Counted from the first letter of the stretch, positions 18,487 to 27,045 are shown. The stretch is 64,000 nucleotides of DNA from Shewanella livingstonensis (GCF_003855395.1 NZ_CP034015.1:496001-560000), one strand, 5' to 3'. Notes: generated by a model not told the origin, from the sequence alone. Numbers and translations are program-made.

Positions 18487-19092
18487 TTAAGCGTCTACAA
18501 AAATCACTTCACCAGTAATAAAGCCATCGACAGAACGCTCGAATGCTTTGCCAACTAATCGTCCAGGTACTGGCTCAAACCCTGCCATCATTTCGCCATA
18601 CACATCCCATGCTTCAGTTAACACCGTTGGGTTGACCACATTGATGCGGGTGTTTCTTGGCATTTCATAGGCGACGCACTTTACAAAGGTATCGATAGCG
18701 CCGCTGGTGGTGGCATCGGCAATTGCAAACGGAATAGGCTTAACATTTAATATGCCGCTAATTAAAGTAAATGAACCGCCATCAGCAATGTATTTTTGAC
18801 CAATACGCACTAGGTTAATTTGCCCCATCATTTTACTCATGACAGTGGTCATCCACTGAGCTTCTGTCATTTCTACAAATGGCGCATATTCACAAGCGCC
18901 CACGGTATTAACCACAGCATCAAAGTGACCGACTTTTGCATACAAGGCTTCAATCGATTGCTCATCGGTAATATCGACAATGTGGTCGACGTTGCCAGAG
19001 CGGCCCGCAGTGATAACCTTATGCTTACCTAAGCCAGATAACGCTGCTTGACCCATTTTGCCTAGTGCACCAATTAAAATTACTGTTTTCAT
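18487..19092 (-). CDS. Short-chain dehydrogenase-like protein lacking the YxxxK motif
   Basis: The start MKTVILIGALGKMGQAAL is preferred over an ATG four codons upstream because it begins directly with the Rossmann strand. The protein has about 201 residues. The nucleotide-binding motif is GALGKMG, NTVGA is the structural NNAG-like motif, and SGIL carries the serine. Where classical members have YxxxK, the sequence reads AIADATTSGAIDTFVK, without the tyrosine. This matches an atypical subgroup often annotated simply as short-chain dehydrogenase. Catalysis is uncertain. The gene is divergent from the LysR gene at 19241, which probably regulates it. Confidence 0.8.
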   Translation of the reverse strand: MKTVILIGALGKMGQAALSGLGKHKVITAGRSGNVDHIVDITDEQSIEALYAKVGHFDAVVNTVGACEYAPFVEMTEAQWMTTVMSKMMGQINLVRIGQKYIADGGSFTLISGILNVKPIPFAIADATTSGAIDTFVKCVAYEMPRNTRINVVNPTVLTEAWDVYGEMMAGFEPVPGRLVGKAFERSVDGFITGEVIFVDA

Positions 19093-19240
19093 TTTTGTTT
19101 CCATCTATTGAGTTAACTTGATGGGTAGACTTTAGCGAATGAGTAAAACAATTTGAAACAATCGTTAATTGTAAGTGATACAAGCTATACTTGTTAATGG
19201 TTGGCAGAGTGGGCCAGCGATGATGTATGAAGGATAAATT

Positions 19241-20128
19241 ATGAGTAAATTAGACCGATTAGACTTAAAACAATTGAAGGTTTTTCAGGCGCTTATGCGT
19301 GAGGAGAATGCGTCTAAAGCTGCAAGTCAGCTCGGTTTGACTCAACAAGCTGTTAGTGAGCATTTGAAAAAACTCAGAGACGTGTTTGATGACAGGTTGT
19401 TTGTTAGGAAAACAAATGGCTTTGTGCCAACGCCTTTTGCTGAGGAATTATCGGTTGGGGTTGATAAGCTGCTGATTGATTTCAACTCATTAATATCAAC
19501 CAAAACCTTTATTCCACATAAGGCCAAGGGCACTTTTACTATTTCTGCGACAGATTATGCGCAGCAAATTGTTCTGCCTATGTTGATTGCCAAACTAAGA
19601 GTTCAAGCGCCCAACTTAAAGCTGATTGTGCAAGATTTTGAGATAGATAAATTGCATGAGCAAATGGAAAGCGGAAAGGTGAATTTGGCTATCGCGTTTC
19701 CTGATTATATTCCTCAGAGTTATCGCGTTATTAAGCTGTTTGAAGAACGCCATGTTTGTGTTACCTCAACCCATTCAACAATATCAAAAACAATACCTTC
19801 GTTAGCTGAGATAGCCCAATATCCTACCATTATAGCGTCACCGTCTCGGCCCAACTTTAAAGGTTCTATTGATGATTGGTTCGCGCAATTTGGCTTACAA
19901 CGAAACATTGTTGTATCTGCGCCCTGTTTTTCGGTGGTGCCTATGTACCTTGAAACAACCGACTCAATTGCTTTTTTACCCTTACGAGCGATTAAAGGGT
20001 TAGATGTAGTCACCCTTGAGCTTGAGCAATCGCCAGATAGTTTTGATGTGATTGCCGCTTGGCATCCGCGTTACCACGACGACCCTTTGCAAAAGTGGGT
20101 TATATCGTTACTCGATATAGAGTCGTAA
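19241..20128 (+). CDS. LysR-family transcriptional regulator
   Basis: The 295-residue length is typical. The N-terminal winged helix-turn-helix reads LKQLKVFQALMREENASKAA followed by SQLGLTQQAVSEHLKKLRDV and FDDRLFVRKTNGFVPT. The remainder is a periplasmic-binding-like effector domain (TFTISATDYAQQIVLPMLIA). It is transcribed away from the SDR gene across a 148-bp gap, the usual arrangement for a LysR regulator and its target. The effector is unknown. Confidence 0.93.
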   Translation: MSKLDRLDLKQLKVFQALMREENASKAASQLGLTQQAVSEHLKKLRDVFDDRLFVRKTNGFVPTPFAEELSVGVDKLLIDFNSLISTKTFIPHKAKGTFTISATDYAQQIVLPMLIAKLRVQAPNLKLIVQDFEIDKLHEQMESGKVNLAIAFPDYIPQSYRVIKLFEERHVCVTSTHSTISKTIPSLAEIAQYPTIIASPSRPNFKGSIDDWFAQFGLQRNIVVSAPCFSVVPMYLETTDSIAFLPLRAIKGLDVVTLELEQSPDSFDVIAAWHPRYHDDPLQKWVISLLDIES

Positions 20129-20566
20129 ATCATCATTTTTATTTAGTCGTCTGAGCATTAAATGAATAACGTACTCGTAATAACTGAGAGGGTTAATCGT
20201 TGCAAAAGCACTTTTGTCTGCAAGCTGGTTAGAGCTGAATGTATTTTGCTTTTGGTTAGAGAATAATATCTAACCGTAAATACTTATTTATGAATGTTCA
20301 ATTTGTCCTACTATGGATACATTTCTGTCAAAGTACGGCTTAATCATCAATACGGCTGAATCATTTAGCTAAGTCATGGCGCTTTGTATAGGCTTGGGCA
20401 TCTATTGAGTCCAGCGATACCGTTTCATATTTATCCGATGTATTTTTTCGGCCTATTGCTTAGGTTAAAATGGTATTCAAACGTAAGGATATGTCTCTCG
20501 CGTACTCAATAATACGCGGAACTGCTACACTGTTTTTGGTTACTTTTTAATTTAAGATTATTTTTT
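20129..20566. other. Intergenic region before recX, with a possible dispersed repeat
   Basis: No gene is evident. From about 20295 to 20440 the sequence resembles the block at 16865-16990 (TTTGTCCTACTATGGATACA and downstream patches). The promoter of the recX-like gene should lie in the last 60 bp. Confidence 0.35.
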
Positions 20567-21379
20567 ATGCAACGCCCGCCACTTCGTCAAGCTAAAACCA
20601 TCGATAACGTTTTTAATAGCGCCTATTGGCATCTTGGTCAGCAAGATTTTACTATTAATGAAATTCGCACCAAGCTTGAGCGTAAAACTGAAAACCAACA
20701 ATGGATTGATACCGTTCTTGCTAGGCTAATAGAGGGGGGTTATTTAAAAAGTGACTATGACTTTGCGGTACGCTTTTGCGAGTTGTACTTTAGTAGCGAA
20801 TTTGGTGCCGGCGCTATAAGGCGTAAGTTAACCCTGCGCGGCGTAGCCGTTACCGAGATTGATACCGCCATAGAGCAAGTGATGGACGAGAAAAAAGTTG
20901 ATGCCTATGAGATGGCAACATCTAGGCTGTTAAGTCGGTTTGTCAATTTTTATGGTACCAATAGGGAAAAAGTGTATACCCAAATGACCACAAGAGGCTT
21001 TTCTCGAGCGGAAATAGATCATGCATTATCACAGCATCCACAACGTGAAACATTGCGCAGTAAATTAGCCGTAAAAGCAGATAAAGTAGACTTAACGACT
21101 GAAATTATAAAACTATTTAAAAAAGGTAAAGGTAAAACGCTTATCTTGCAGGAATTAAAACAGCGACTAATTGATGTGAGTGACTTTGAAAATACCTTGT
21201 ATCAATTAACATTAACAGATGATGTCGATTTTTATCAAAGCTGTCAAAATGAGTTGGCTAAAAAGCGCTATAACCTATCGGACTATAAAGAAAAGTCAAA
21301 AGCGTATGCGTATTTATCGCGTAAAGGGTTCGGTAGTGATGAAATAAAAGAAGCGATGAGCCTAGATAGTGAGCAATAG
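20567..21379 (+). CDS. RecX-family protein
   Basis: The 270-residue protein is made of repeated three-helix modules: FNSAYWHLGQQDFTINEIRTKL, LIEGGYLKSDYDFAVRFCE, GAGAIRRKLTLRGV, and further copies near the C-terminus (AYAYLSRKGFGSDEIKEAM). This is the RecX pattern, with more modules than the roughly 150-residue short forms. RecX binds RecA filaments and limits recombinase activity in characterised species. The gene is not next to recA here, so the name is a family assignment. A strong hairpin follows. Confidence 0.75.
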   Translation: MQRPPLRQAKTIDNVFNSAYWHLGQQDFTINEIRTKLERKTENQQWIDTVLARLIEGGYLKSDYDFAVRFCELYFSSEFGAGAIRRKLTLRGVAVTEIDTAIEQVMDEKKVDAYEMATSRLLSRFVNFYGTNREKVYTQMTTRGFSRAEIDHALSQHPQRETLRSKLAVKADKVDLTTEIIKLFKKGKGKTLILQELKQRLIDVSDFENTLYQLTLTDDVDFYQSCQNELAKKRYNLSDYKEKSKAYAYLSRKGFGSDEIKEAMSLDSEQ

Positions 21380-21401
21380 ATGAAATAATAATTGTTGCTG
21401 C

Positions 21402-21435
21402 ATATAAGGGCTAGCAATATTACTAGCCCTTATAT
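21402..21435. terminator. Hairpin terminator between recX-like and focA-like genes
   Basis: ATATAAGGGCTAG and CTAGCCCTTATAT are perfect inverted repeats of 13 bp separated by an 8-base loop, between two convergent genes. The A/T-rich outer stem could work as a terminator on both strands. Confidence 0.75.
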
Positions 21436-21538
21436 TGATATAATTAACCTCAATGCAAGCGGAGTAACGAGTATTTAAGGTCCATTAATTATCTCGAGAT
21501 TCGCTTATCTTGGTCGAGTCTTAAATATTGCTTTAACA

Positions 21539-23128
21539 CTATGCCACTGATTGTTGTTCTGCGGGATGTGTAATGCCATCGTGTTTTGGACTATATAGCT
21601 TAGAGAACATCTGCATCAGTGCTTCACGGCGGATAACCCCACATAAACGCCCATTTTCAACAACTGGATAGGCACTTGGTACCGCTGCGGAAGCATCACG
21701 CAGGCGCTCTTCATAGCTCTGGTAGCCACCACTAATATACATACCCGTATCTGTTACCGGGAAGAGCTTCTTTTTATCAACCACCATAAACTCAAGCAGT
21801 TGCACAATTTTTTCTGTTGGTGCGACGGTGAGCATCTTAGTTTGCATGATATCTTTTACTGAAATTGGCAATTTTGCAGCAAACTCCTCAGACCAAAGCG
21901 AGCGCATTAGATCTTGCTCCGACACAAAGCCTAATAGTTGATTATCTTGGTCTACTACCGGAGCACTGCGCAGGTTTTTTGCCGCTAATAGTGTAAGAGC
22001 CTGATAAATATTGGTATCAACTGAAAGGGTGGTAGGTTTGGTGTCCATTAGTTCACTAACGATAAGTTTTTGGATTTTATTTTTCATGGCTAAGTCCTTT
22101 TGACTTGGTTGATATTGAATTTGTGAAGTCATGTTTGATTGGTCAATTGATTCTGAAATTGACAAGCTCTGTGGCTGATTTTGCGTAATGGGGTTAATGT
22201 ATAGCGAGGGCATCTCAGCAGCTGTTTTTGTATTTGAGTTATCTATCCAGAAATAACCTAAGCCAACAAATACTGCGCCGCCTAAAATGTTGCCCAGCGT
22301 TACTGGAATAAGGTTATGCAACACAAAATTACTAATAGTAAGGTCTGCAAAAGCTTGTGGCATCACTCCTAGAGCAATGAAATATTCGCTTCCTGCAAAG
22401 TTCTGAATAGCAATACCCAGTGGCACCATAAATAAGTTGGCAATACTATGTTCAAAGCCACTGGAGACGAACATCGCGACTGGCAATATAAGCAGTAACG
22501 ATTTAGCTAAAGCATCTTTACAACTAAAGGTCATCCAGACACCTAAGCACACCAGTAAGTTACATAATGTTCCGAGAGCAAAAGCTTGACTCCAATCATG
22601 GTGGATCTTGTGTTGTGAAACATGCAGCGCATTAAGTCCCCATTCATTACCATCCATGGCATACATTTTTGACATCATTACCAATATCAGTATCAACATG
22701 GCACCACATAAGTTGCCTAAATAAACACGCATCCAGCAGCCAAGTAATTGTTTGGTTGTCACCCGCTTTTGTGCCCAAGCAATAGCGCTTAATACGGTAC
22801 TGGTAAAGAGTTCACCACCCAGTACAACAACGAGAATGAGTCCTAAACTAAAGGCGATACCACCACTAAATCTGACTAACCCCCATGAACCGGGGGCCGA
22901 ACCTGTCGTCACGGTAAGATAAAACACAAATGCCAGCGCAATGAATGCCCCTGCAAATACCGATAGACCAAATGATTGGCCAAAGTGCTTAGTGACTTTA
23001 GCGTATCCATATTCAGCGGCTTTTTCGAAAGGGCTCATCACAGCGGAATTATCAACCACGGCGAGATGGCTTATTTGCCTAGCCGTTAGCTGTTGAGTTT
23101 GCGCCTCTTGGGCGTCAACTCTACTCAT
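21539..23128 (-). CDS. Formate/nitrite transporter (FocA-type) fused to C-terminal CBS domain pair
   Basis: Residues 35-300 form an FNT channel: PFEKAAEYGYAKVTKHFGQS, GGELFTSTVLSAIAWAQKRV, GNLCGAMLI and HSIANLFMVPLGIAI are typical, with six transmembrane helices. A linker of about 40 residues leads to two CBS modules (MDTKPTTLSVDTNIYQALTL then APVVDQDNQLLGFVSEQDLM, and ISVKDIMQTKMLTVAPTEKI then YPVVENGRLCGVIRREAL). The length is 529 residues against about 285 for E. coli FocA. CBS pairs usually bind adenine nucleotides, so formate flux may be gated by energy state (inference). No pfl genes are adjacent. Confidence 0.9.
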   Translation of the reverse strand: MSRVDAQEAQTQQLTARQISHLAVVDNSAVMSPFEKAAEYGYAKVTKHFGQSFGLSVFAGAFIALAFVFYLTVTTGSAPGSWGLVRFSGGIAFSLGLILVVVLGGELFTSTVLSAIAWAQKRVTTKQLLGCWMRVYLGNLCGAMLILILVMMSKMYAMDGNEWGLNALHVSQHKIHHDWSQAFALGTLCNLLVCLGVWMTFSCKDALAKSLLLILPVAMFVSSGFEHSIANLFMVPLGIAIQNFAGSEYFIALGVMPQAFADLTISNFVLHNLIPVTLGNILGGAVFVGLGYFWIDNSNTKTAAEMPSLYINPITQNQPQSLSISESIDQSNMTSQIQYQPSQKDLAMKNKIQKLIVSELMDTKPTTLSVDTNIYQALTLLAAKNLRSAPVVDQDNQLLGFVSEQDLMRSLWSEEFAAKLPISVKDIMQTKMLTVAPTEKIVQLLEFMVVDKKKLFPVTDTGMYISGGYQSYEERLRDASAAVPSAYPVVENGRLCGVIRREALMQMFSKLYSPKHDGITHPAEQQSVA

Positions 23129-23280
23129 GATGTCTTCCGTAACATATGACGGAGTCCACAGGGAGGGGGATTCATATATGTTATATACATTGATAACTCC
23201 TTGAATTTGTTTGTTGAGTTGTTAACCTAAATTCAAAGTACACAAAAATGCACATAAATAATATTGGGACTTTCTTAAGC

Positions 23281-23305
23281 AATGTATCAATTTAATTGAT
23301 ACATT
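23281..23305. promoter_or_regulatory. 25-bp perfect palindrome upstream of the focA-like gene
   Basis: The two 12-base arms AATGTATCAATT and AATTGATACATT are exact inverted repeats around one T. The site is about 155 bp upstream of the channel start. Its half-site TATCAA/TTGATA is shared with the palindrome at 23473. It looks like an operator for a dimeric regulator. It is not a standard FNR box, because the arms are in the opposite orientation. Confidence 0.6.
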
Positions 23306-23472
23306 AACGGACGCTGTTTTAGGCTTTTATGAGCTGTTTTAGGCTATTTCTGACCGTTTTGCTCTACCAATAATGCAAATGCTCATCAAGGTAAAAATAA
23401 AGCGCAGATTTCACTGCAATGATAGATATGAGGCCGAAAAGCCCTTTAAACCTAGTGATACTCGGCAAATAA

Positions 23473-23495
23473 AAATTGATAGCTAGTATCAATTT
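23473..23495. promoter_or_regulatory. 23-bp palindrome sharing the TTGATA half-site
   Basis: AAATTGATA and TATCAATTT are exact inverted repeats separated by GCTAG. The arms share the TTGATA word with the palindrome at 23281 but in the opposite order. It may be an operator, or simply a hairpin. Confidence 0.4.
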
Positions 23496-23683
23496 CTTAG
23501 GTTGAGTCGAGGGAAGGGTTTCGGTTTTAAAAGAGGTGAAACAATCTAATATTGTTGTTGATTAATATGGTGGGGTATCAGGGTCAAGGTGTATCAGGTT
23601 AATTATCTATTGCCTACTTGTCGATATTTCGCATCCCTCATCGCCAACGTGTCTTATCATTTGCGATGAGAATGCTTAAATAG

Positions 23684-24592
23684 TTAGTGATTTAATTGAA
23701 AATGAATGAGCGCATTTTCAGCCACTTCAATACCATATTCTTGTACAAAGTGGCCCGCTTCAGCTATTTTCATCGGCTCTGGGCAGCCTTTAATGACTCC
23801 CTTTAATGCCATCATTGCCGGTTCACCTAAAATGACGTCTTTCATACCAATGGCCATAAAACTGTCGCCATCCCAAGTGTTAGACCAAAAATCGATAGCT
23901 CGTAGGCCATATTTTACCGCGTCATCATTGGCATCGGTTGGGATCATCTGCGGGAAGCGTCTTACGCCTGCTTTATAGCTGTTATCAGGAAAAGGCGCAT
24001 CATAAGCGATAACATCCATCATATTTACTGCAGAGCCGGCATCGCAGGCAATCAGTCCACCTACTGGAATTTCAGGTACCGCAGCAGAAAAGGCCATCCA
24101 TTGTATAGCGGCTTCTGATAACGCTTGGCCATTACTGATCCCCGTGTTCATTACGATGAGTTTTTTGAATCGGTCTTGCATATCCATTGGGATAGTTAGC
24201 CCTAGAAACCCGCCCCAGTCTTGACATACAAGAACGATATTTTTAAGGTCTAAACGCTCAATTAAGCGTACTAAACTGTTTCGGTGAAATTCAAAGTTGT
24301 ATGTATCGTCATCAACAGGTTTGTCTGAACGGCCAAAACCAAATAAATCAGGGGCGATTACGCGATGTCCTGCTTGAGTAAATACCGGGATCATTTTGCG
24401 GTATAAATAGCTCCAGGTTGGCTCACCGTGTAAACACAAAAATGTGTATTCAGCTGATTTATCACCCTCGTCGATATAAGCCATGCGTAAAGACTCAAAG
24501 CCTTCCAAATCATCAACATAATGAGGTTGAAAAGGGAAAGCGGGTAGCATAGAGAATCGTTGTTCTGGTGTTCTTAGTGCTTTAATCGTCAT
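23684..24592 (-). CDS. Haloalkane dehalogenase-like alpha/beta hydrolase (HLD-I type)
   Basis: The 302-residue enzyme has the haloalkane dehalogenase layout: oxyanion-hole HGEPTWSYLYRKM, nucleophile elbow CQDWGGFLGL with Asp as nucleophile followed by the halide-binding Trp, a cap domain, the late catalytic acid in GMKDVILG, and the base in AGHFVQEYG. The nucleophile-acid-base order and GEPTW start resemble DhlA/DhmA-type enzymes. It would hydrolyse carbon-halogen bonds of haloalkanes to alcohols in the cytoplasm. The ATG at 24592 is followed by MTIKALRTPEQRF, as in family members. A membrane-protein gene lies 88 bp upstream on the same strand and may be co-transcribed. Confidence 0.88.
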   Translation of the reverse strand: MTIKALRTPEQRFSMLPAFPFQPHYVDDLEGFESLRMAYIDEGDKSAEYTFLCLHGEPTWSYLYRKMIPVFTQAGHRVIAPDLFGFGRSDKPVDDDTYNFEFHRNSLVRLIERLDLKNIVLVCQDWGGFLGLTIPMDMQDRFKKLIVMNTGISNGQALSEAAIQWMAFSAAVPEIPVGGLIACDAGSAVNMMDVIAYDAPFPDNSYKAGVRRFPQMIPTDANDDAVKYGLRAIDFWSNTWDGDSFMAIGMKDVILGEPAMMALKGVIKGCPEPMKIAEAGHFVQEYGIEVAENALIHFQLNH

Positions 24593-24680
24593 GTTATATC
24601 TCCAAAAGTCTGTTTGATAAATTAGTTGTTTTTTAGCCCGAAACCATTAGCTATTGCAGTTATCTCGATTTGATATTAAT

Positions 24681-25061
24681 TCAGCGGCTTCTACCTAAAA
24701 GCAGGGTATTAAAAGGTAATCCAGATGCCCGTATACTGCCGATGATGTAAATAAAAGCCGTAATAAGATCCATGGCTGCAATAATGACAAATGCCTTAGG
24801 TGCCATACCCAATGACGCTGCGTAAGCGACAGCGATAAAGCCGACCATTCTGACCAATCCTCCCCATACAACAATGGGTGCACGTGTGTTGATATCAGAC
24901 ACAGCCCAAAGTAATGCGGCTCCCATGAGTATTAAAAATCCGCCCAATACCACAGTGATAATCAAGGTGTCAGCCTGAGGATTAATTAGCGCTGGAATGA
25001 TTATTCCTATAGCAATAGGAAAGTTAAATAGCGCGGTAAATTGGACGAACTTTTTAAACAT
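24681..25061 (-). CDS. Small four-helix membrane protein of unknown function
   Basis: The product, about 126 residues from MFKKFVQFTALFN, is almost all hydrophobic with four predicted transmembrane helices (about residues 8-28, 34-54, 67-85 and 90-108). An ATG four codons earlier is less likely. No named family was recognised. It is divergent from the TetR gene at 25263 and separated from it by two palindromic operator-like sites, so it is probably repressed by that TetR protein, with the haloalkane dehalogenase-like gene perhaps in the same unit. Confidence 0.65.
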   Translation of the reverse strand: MFKKFVQFTALFNFPIAIGIIIPALINPQADTLIITVVLGGFLILMGAALLWAVSDINTRAPIVVWGGLVRMVGFIAVAYAASLGMAPKAFVIIAAMDLITAFIYIIGSIRASGLPFNTLLLGRSR

Positions 25062-25149
25062 GTTGGCTCTCACTTATGTCAGTTTTACTTACATTAATTT
25101 CATTTATATCAATCTCACTTACATCAAGGTCACTTATATAAATACGATC

Positions 25150-25195
25150 TATAGTGATCGATATAGAATAGATGAATTATGTATCGATCACTATA
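25150..25195. promoter_or_regulatory. Inverted TGATCGATA sites in the divergent promoter of a TetR gene
   Basis: TATAGTGATCGATA (25150-25163) and its exact inverse TATCGATCACTATA (25182-25195) flank an 18-bp spacer. The TAGTGATC word recurs in the promoter at 26022, upstream of another small membrane-protein gene. This points to one regulator, presumably the TetR protein at 25263, acting at both places. Confidence 0.65.
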
Positions 25196-25218
25196 TTATG
25201 TCAATATGGTAAATTGAC

Positions 25219-25242
25219 ATTTTGTAGTAACTGCTACAAAAT
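25219..25242. promoter_or_regulatory. Inverted repeat directly upstream of the TetR gene
   Basis: ATTTTGTAG-TAACTG-CTACAAAAT is a 9+6+9 inverted repeat ending 20 bp before the TetR start codon. It is placed to allow autoregulation, but its sequence differs from the TAGTGATC sites nearby, so a second regulator or an mRNA hairpin is also possible. Confidence 0.5.
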
Positions 25243-25262
25243 GATAAAAATTCGATAATATA

Positions 25263-25880
25263 GTGGATGGGCAATTGAAAGCGGGAAGAAAGCGAGCATT
25301 TGATAGAGATATCGCGTTAGACAAAGCCATGCGCTTATTTTGGGTGAATGGTTATTCAGCGACGTCGATTGCCAACCTCAGTGCTGAACTTGGCATTAAT
25401 ACGCCGAGTTTGTATGCCGCCTTTGGCAATAAAGAAACCCTGTTTAAAGAGGTGCTTGCTCATTATGTTGAGCAATATGCTGGTGTTAATTATCACTATT
25501 TAACCGAGACGTCTGACGCGACACTAAAACAAAGATTGCAAGCGTGTTTCTATGGTTTGATCCATTTGTTTGCCAGCAGTGACACTCCACGCGGCTGTTT
25601 ATTGGTAAAAAGCGTCAATGAGTCTGATAGTGTTTCATTCCCTAAAGACGCGCTGTTATATATGAGACAGCAGGGGCAGGAAACTAAACAGCTGTTAATG
25701 ACGTTACTCGAGTCTGATATGCATCAAGCTAGCAGCACTCATAACCAAGACATTGAAACATTAGTCGATTATTTATTAGCGGTTAGCTATGGTCTGGCAG
25801 TTCAAGCTAAAGCGGGGCAATCGGAAGCGGCATTGAAGTCTGTGTTTGATCATGCGTTGTCAGCGATTCCTAATCACTAA
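25263..25880 (+). CDS. TetR-family transcriptional regulator
   Basis: The 205-residue protein starts with GTG. Its DNA-binding domain reads KRAFDRDIALDKAMRLFWVNG, then YSATSIANLSAELGINTPSL and YAAFGNKETLFKEVLAHYV, typical of TetR. The C-terminal region shows LLVKSVNESDSVSF, as in the TetR subgroup carrying a Cys-Leu-Leu/Val sequence (RGCLLVKS). Palindromes with TAGTGATC sequence lie on both sides of its cluster. It probably controls the divergent membrane-protein unit and the gene at 26086. Confidence 0.92.
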   Translation: MDGQLKAGRKRAFDRDIALDKAMRLFWVNGYSATSIANLSAELGINTPSLYAAFGNKETLFKEVLAHYVEQYAGVNYHYLTETSDATLKQRLQACFYGLIHLFASSDTPRGCLLVKSVNESDSVSFPKDALLYMRQQGQETKQLLMTLLESDMHQASSTHNQDIETLVDYLLAVSYGLAVQAKAGQSEAALKSVFDHALSAIPNH

Positions 25881-26010
25881 TATCAATGCCAGTTGTTTGC
25901 TTGGTTAAGTGAATACTGAATTGGCTTATGAGTCTACAGTGAGTTGTTTTGGCAAATGTCGTTACGTTCAGAGCTGTATCACAGTTACTTTAAACGTTTA
26001 CCTGAACGGG

Positions 26011-26062
26011 TTGACAATTAATAGTGATCACTACAATATTTAATTATGTAGTAATCACTATA
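26011..26062 (+). promoter_or_regulatory. Promoter with TAGTGATCACTA operators upstream of a small membrane-protein gene
   Basis: A TTGACA -35 box (26011-26016) is followed by the perfect palindrome TAGTGATCACTA (26022-26033) and a candidate -10 near TACAAT. A second related site, GTAGTAATCACTATA, is at 26049-26062. The operator overlaps the promoter core, so binding would block transcription. The word matches the sites at 25150-25195. Confidence 0.7.
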
Positions 26063-26085
26063 AATCAAACCCAGGCAGGCTATCT

Positions 26086-26517
26086 ATGAATAATACCTTT
26101 AACGTAAAACAATTCATTGTGGTGATGTTACTCACTAGCATTTGGATCAATATTGCTGAAGTCGCCAGAGCCATGTTGGTCGCGTTTCCAATGATGGAAG
26201 CATTCTATGCGGGTAAGTTAGCCGTTGGCCCCATGGCGTTGAGTAATGCACTGGTATGGGTTTTGTGGGATACCATGCTCACCAGCACATTGGTATTTGT
26301 CTATTGGCTATGCGCCCAAAGCTTTGGTCATAACGCTAAATCGATCGTGATATCGGCCACGGTGACGTGTATCGCAACCCTAGGTGTTTTTTGGGTCGGC
26401 TCTGTCAACTCAGGGTTAGGCACATGGCAAATGGCATATACATTGGTGCCAATAGCATGGGTTGAAATGATTATCGGGGCATTTTTGGCGAGTAAACTCT
26501 ACGCTCGTTATGGTTAA
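26086..26517 (+). CDS. Small membrane protein of unknown function (four helices)
   Basis: The 143-residue protein has four hydrophobic segments, at about residues 8-30, 47-75, 82-103 and 110-138. The sequence includes NALVWVLWDTMLTSTLVFVYW and ends with a short basic tail. No named family was recognised. Its promoter carries the same palindromes as the TetR region 800 bp upstream, so it belongs to the same putative regulon. Confidence 0.65.
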   Translation: MNNTFNVKQFIVVMLLTSIWINIAEVARAMLVAFPMMEAFYAGKLAVGPMALSNALVWVLWDTMLTSTLVFVYWLCAQSFGHNAKSIVISATVTCIATLGVFWVGSVNSGLGTWQMAYTLVPIAWVEMIIGAFLASKLYARYG

Positions 26518-26559
26518 CGGTAGATCTTTTTTGTTAATACGTTAAACGGTGATGAATTT

Positions 26560-26925
26560 ATGAAGCACAGTGAATTTAATCAATTTTGTGAAGCTTTAGC
26601 TGCATCAACTTATGTTATGCAATGGGGAGGTTCGCACGTTTGGAAAGTGGCTGGTAAGGTATTCGCGATTGGTTTTACGGCTAAAAATGGCGATCCGGCA
26701 TTCACATTCAAAACGTCACCGTTAAATTATGAGTTTTTAAAAAATAATGATGGTTATCATCCTGCGCCTTACTTTGCTAGCCGTGGGATGAAGTGGATCC
26801 AACAAATAGAAACATCAGGCAGGTTAGATGAAGAGTTAACCTATTATTTATCTGAATCTCATCGTATTGTCGCTTCAGGTCTGAGTAAAAAAAAGCAAAC
26901 TGAACTGGGCTTGCTTCTAAAGTAG
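26560..26925 (+). CDS. MmcQ/YjbR-family protein
   Basis: The 121-residue sequence has the family features: an N-terminal FNQFCEALAASTYVM helix, WKVAGKVFAIGF, then FTFKTSPLNYEFL and GYHPAPYFASRGMKWIQ, followed by a C-terminal helix (YYLSESHRIVASGLSKKKQ). The family adopts a CyaY-like fold with a double-wing DNA-binding surface and has no assigned cellular role. The start and length are normal. It is 42 bp downstream of the membrane-protein gene on the same strand and may be co-transcribed. Confidence 0.9.
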   Translation: MKHSEFNQFCEALAASTYVMQWGGSHVWKVAGKVFAIGFTAKNGDPAFTFKTSPLNYEFLKNNDGYHPAPYFASRGMKWIQQIETSGRLDEELTYYLSESHRIVASGLSKKKQTELGLLLK

Positions 26926-26941
26926 ACTTGCTGCTTAATTC

Positions 26942-26961
26942 GGCTTGCTGTTAAGCAAGCC
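26942..26961. terminator. Hairpin after the YjbR-family gene
   Basis: GGCTTGCT-GTTA-AGCAAGCC is a perfect 8-bp stem with a tetraloop, 16 bp after the stop codon. There is no clear T-run on the plus strand, so it is only a weak intrinsic terminator, but it may protect or end transcripts. Confidence 0.45.
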
Positions 26962-27017
26962 ATCTTAAAATGAGTTGCCTCTGCTCACTATGTTGATGAA
27001 TAAGTTGTTTGTTCTTA

Positions 27018-27045
27018 TCACCATCATCATCACCATCACCATCAA
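27018..27045. repeat. CAT/ATC trinucleotide microsatellite
   Basis: A run of CACCATCATCATCACCATCA-type triplets (about nine units) lies directly beyond the stop codon of the minus-strand transporter remnant. Triplet runs like this can change length by slippage. It is too short and noncoding here to suggest phase variation. Confidence 0.6.

Larger units (their letters stand above)
23129..23683. other. Intergenic region with two related palindromes
   Basis: No gene was recognised. A TATATTCATATATG-like AT-rich stretch close to 23170-23195 may hold the promoter of the minus-strand channel gene. Two strong palindromes are listed separately. The remainder has repeated GCTGTTTTAGGC words (about 23310 and 23333) of unknown meaning. 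Confidence 0.4.

Noticed and set aside
27018..27045. CAT triplet run as a phase-variable switch
   Set aside because: It is outside the frame of the transporter remnant, so a length change would not alter a protein.
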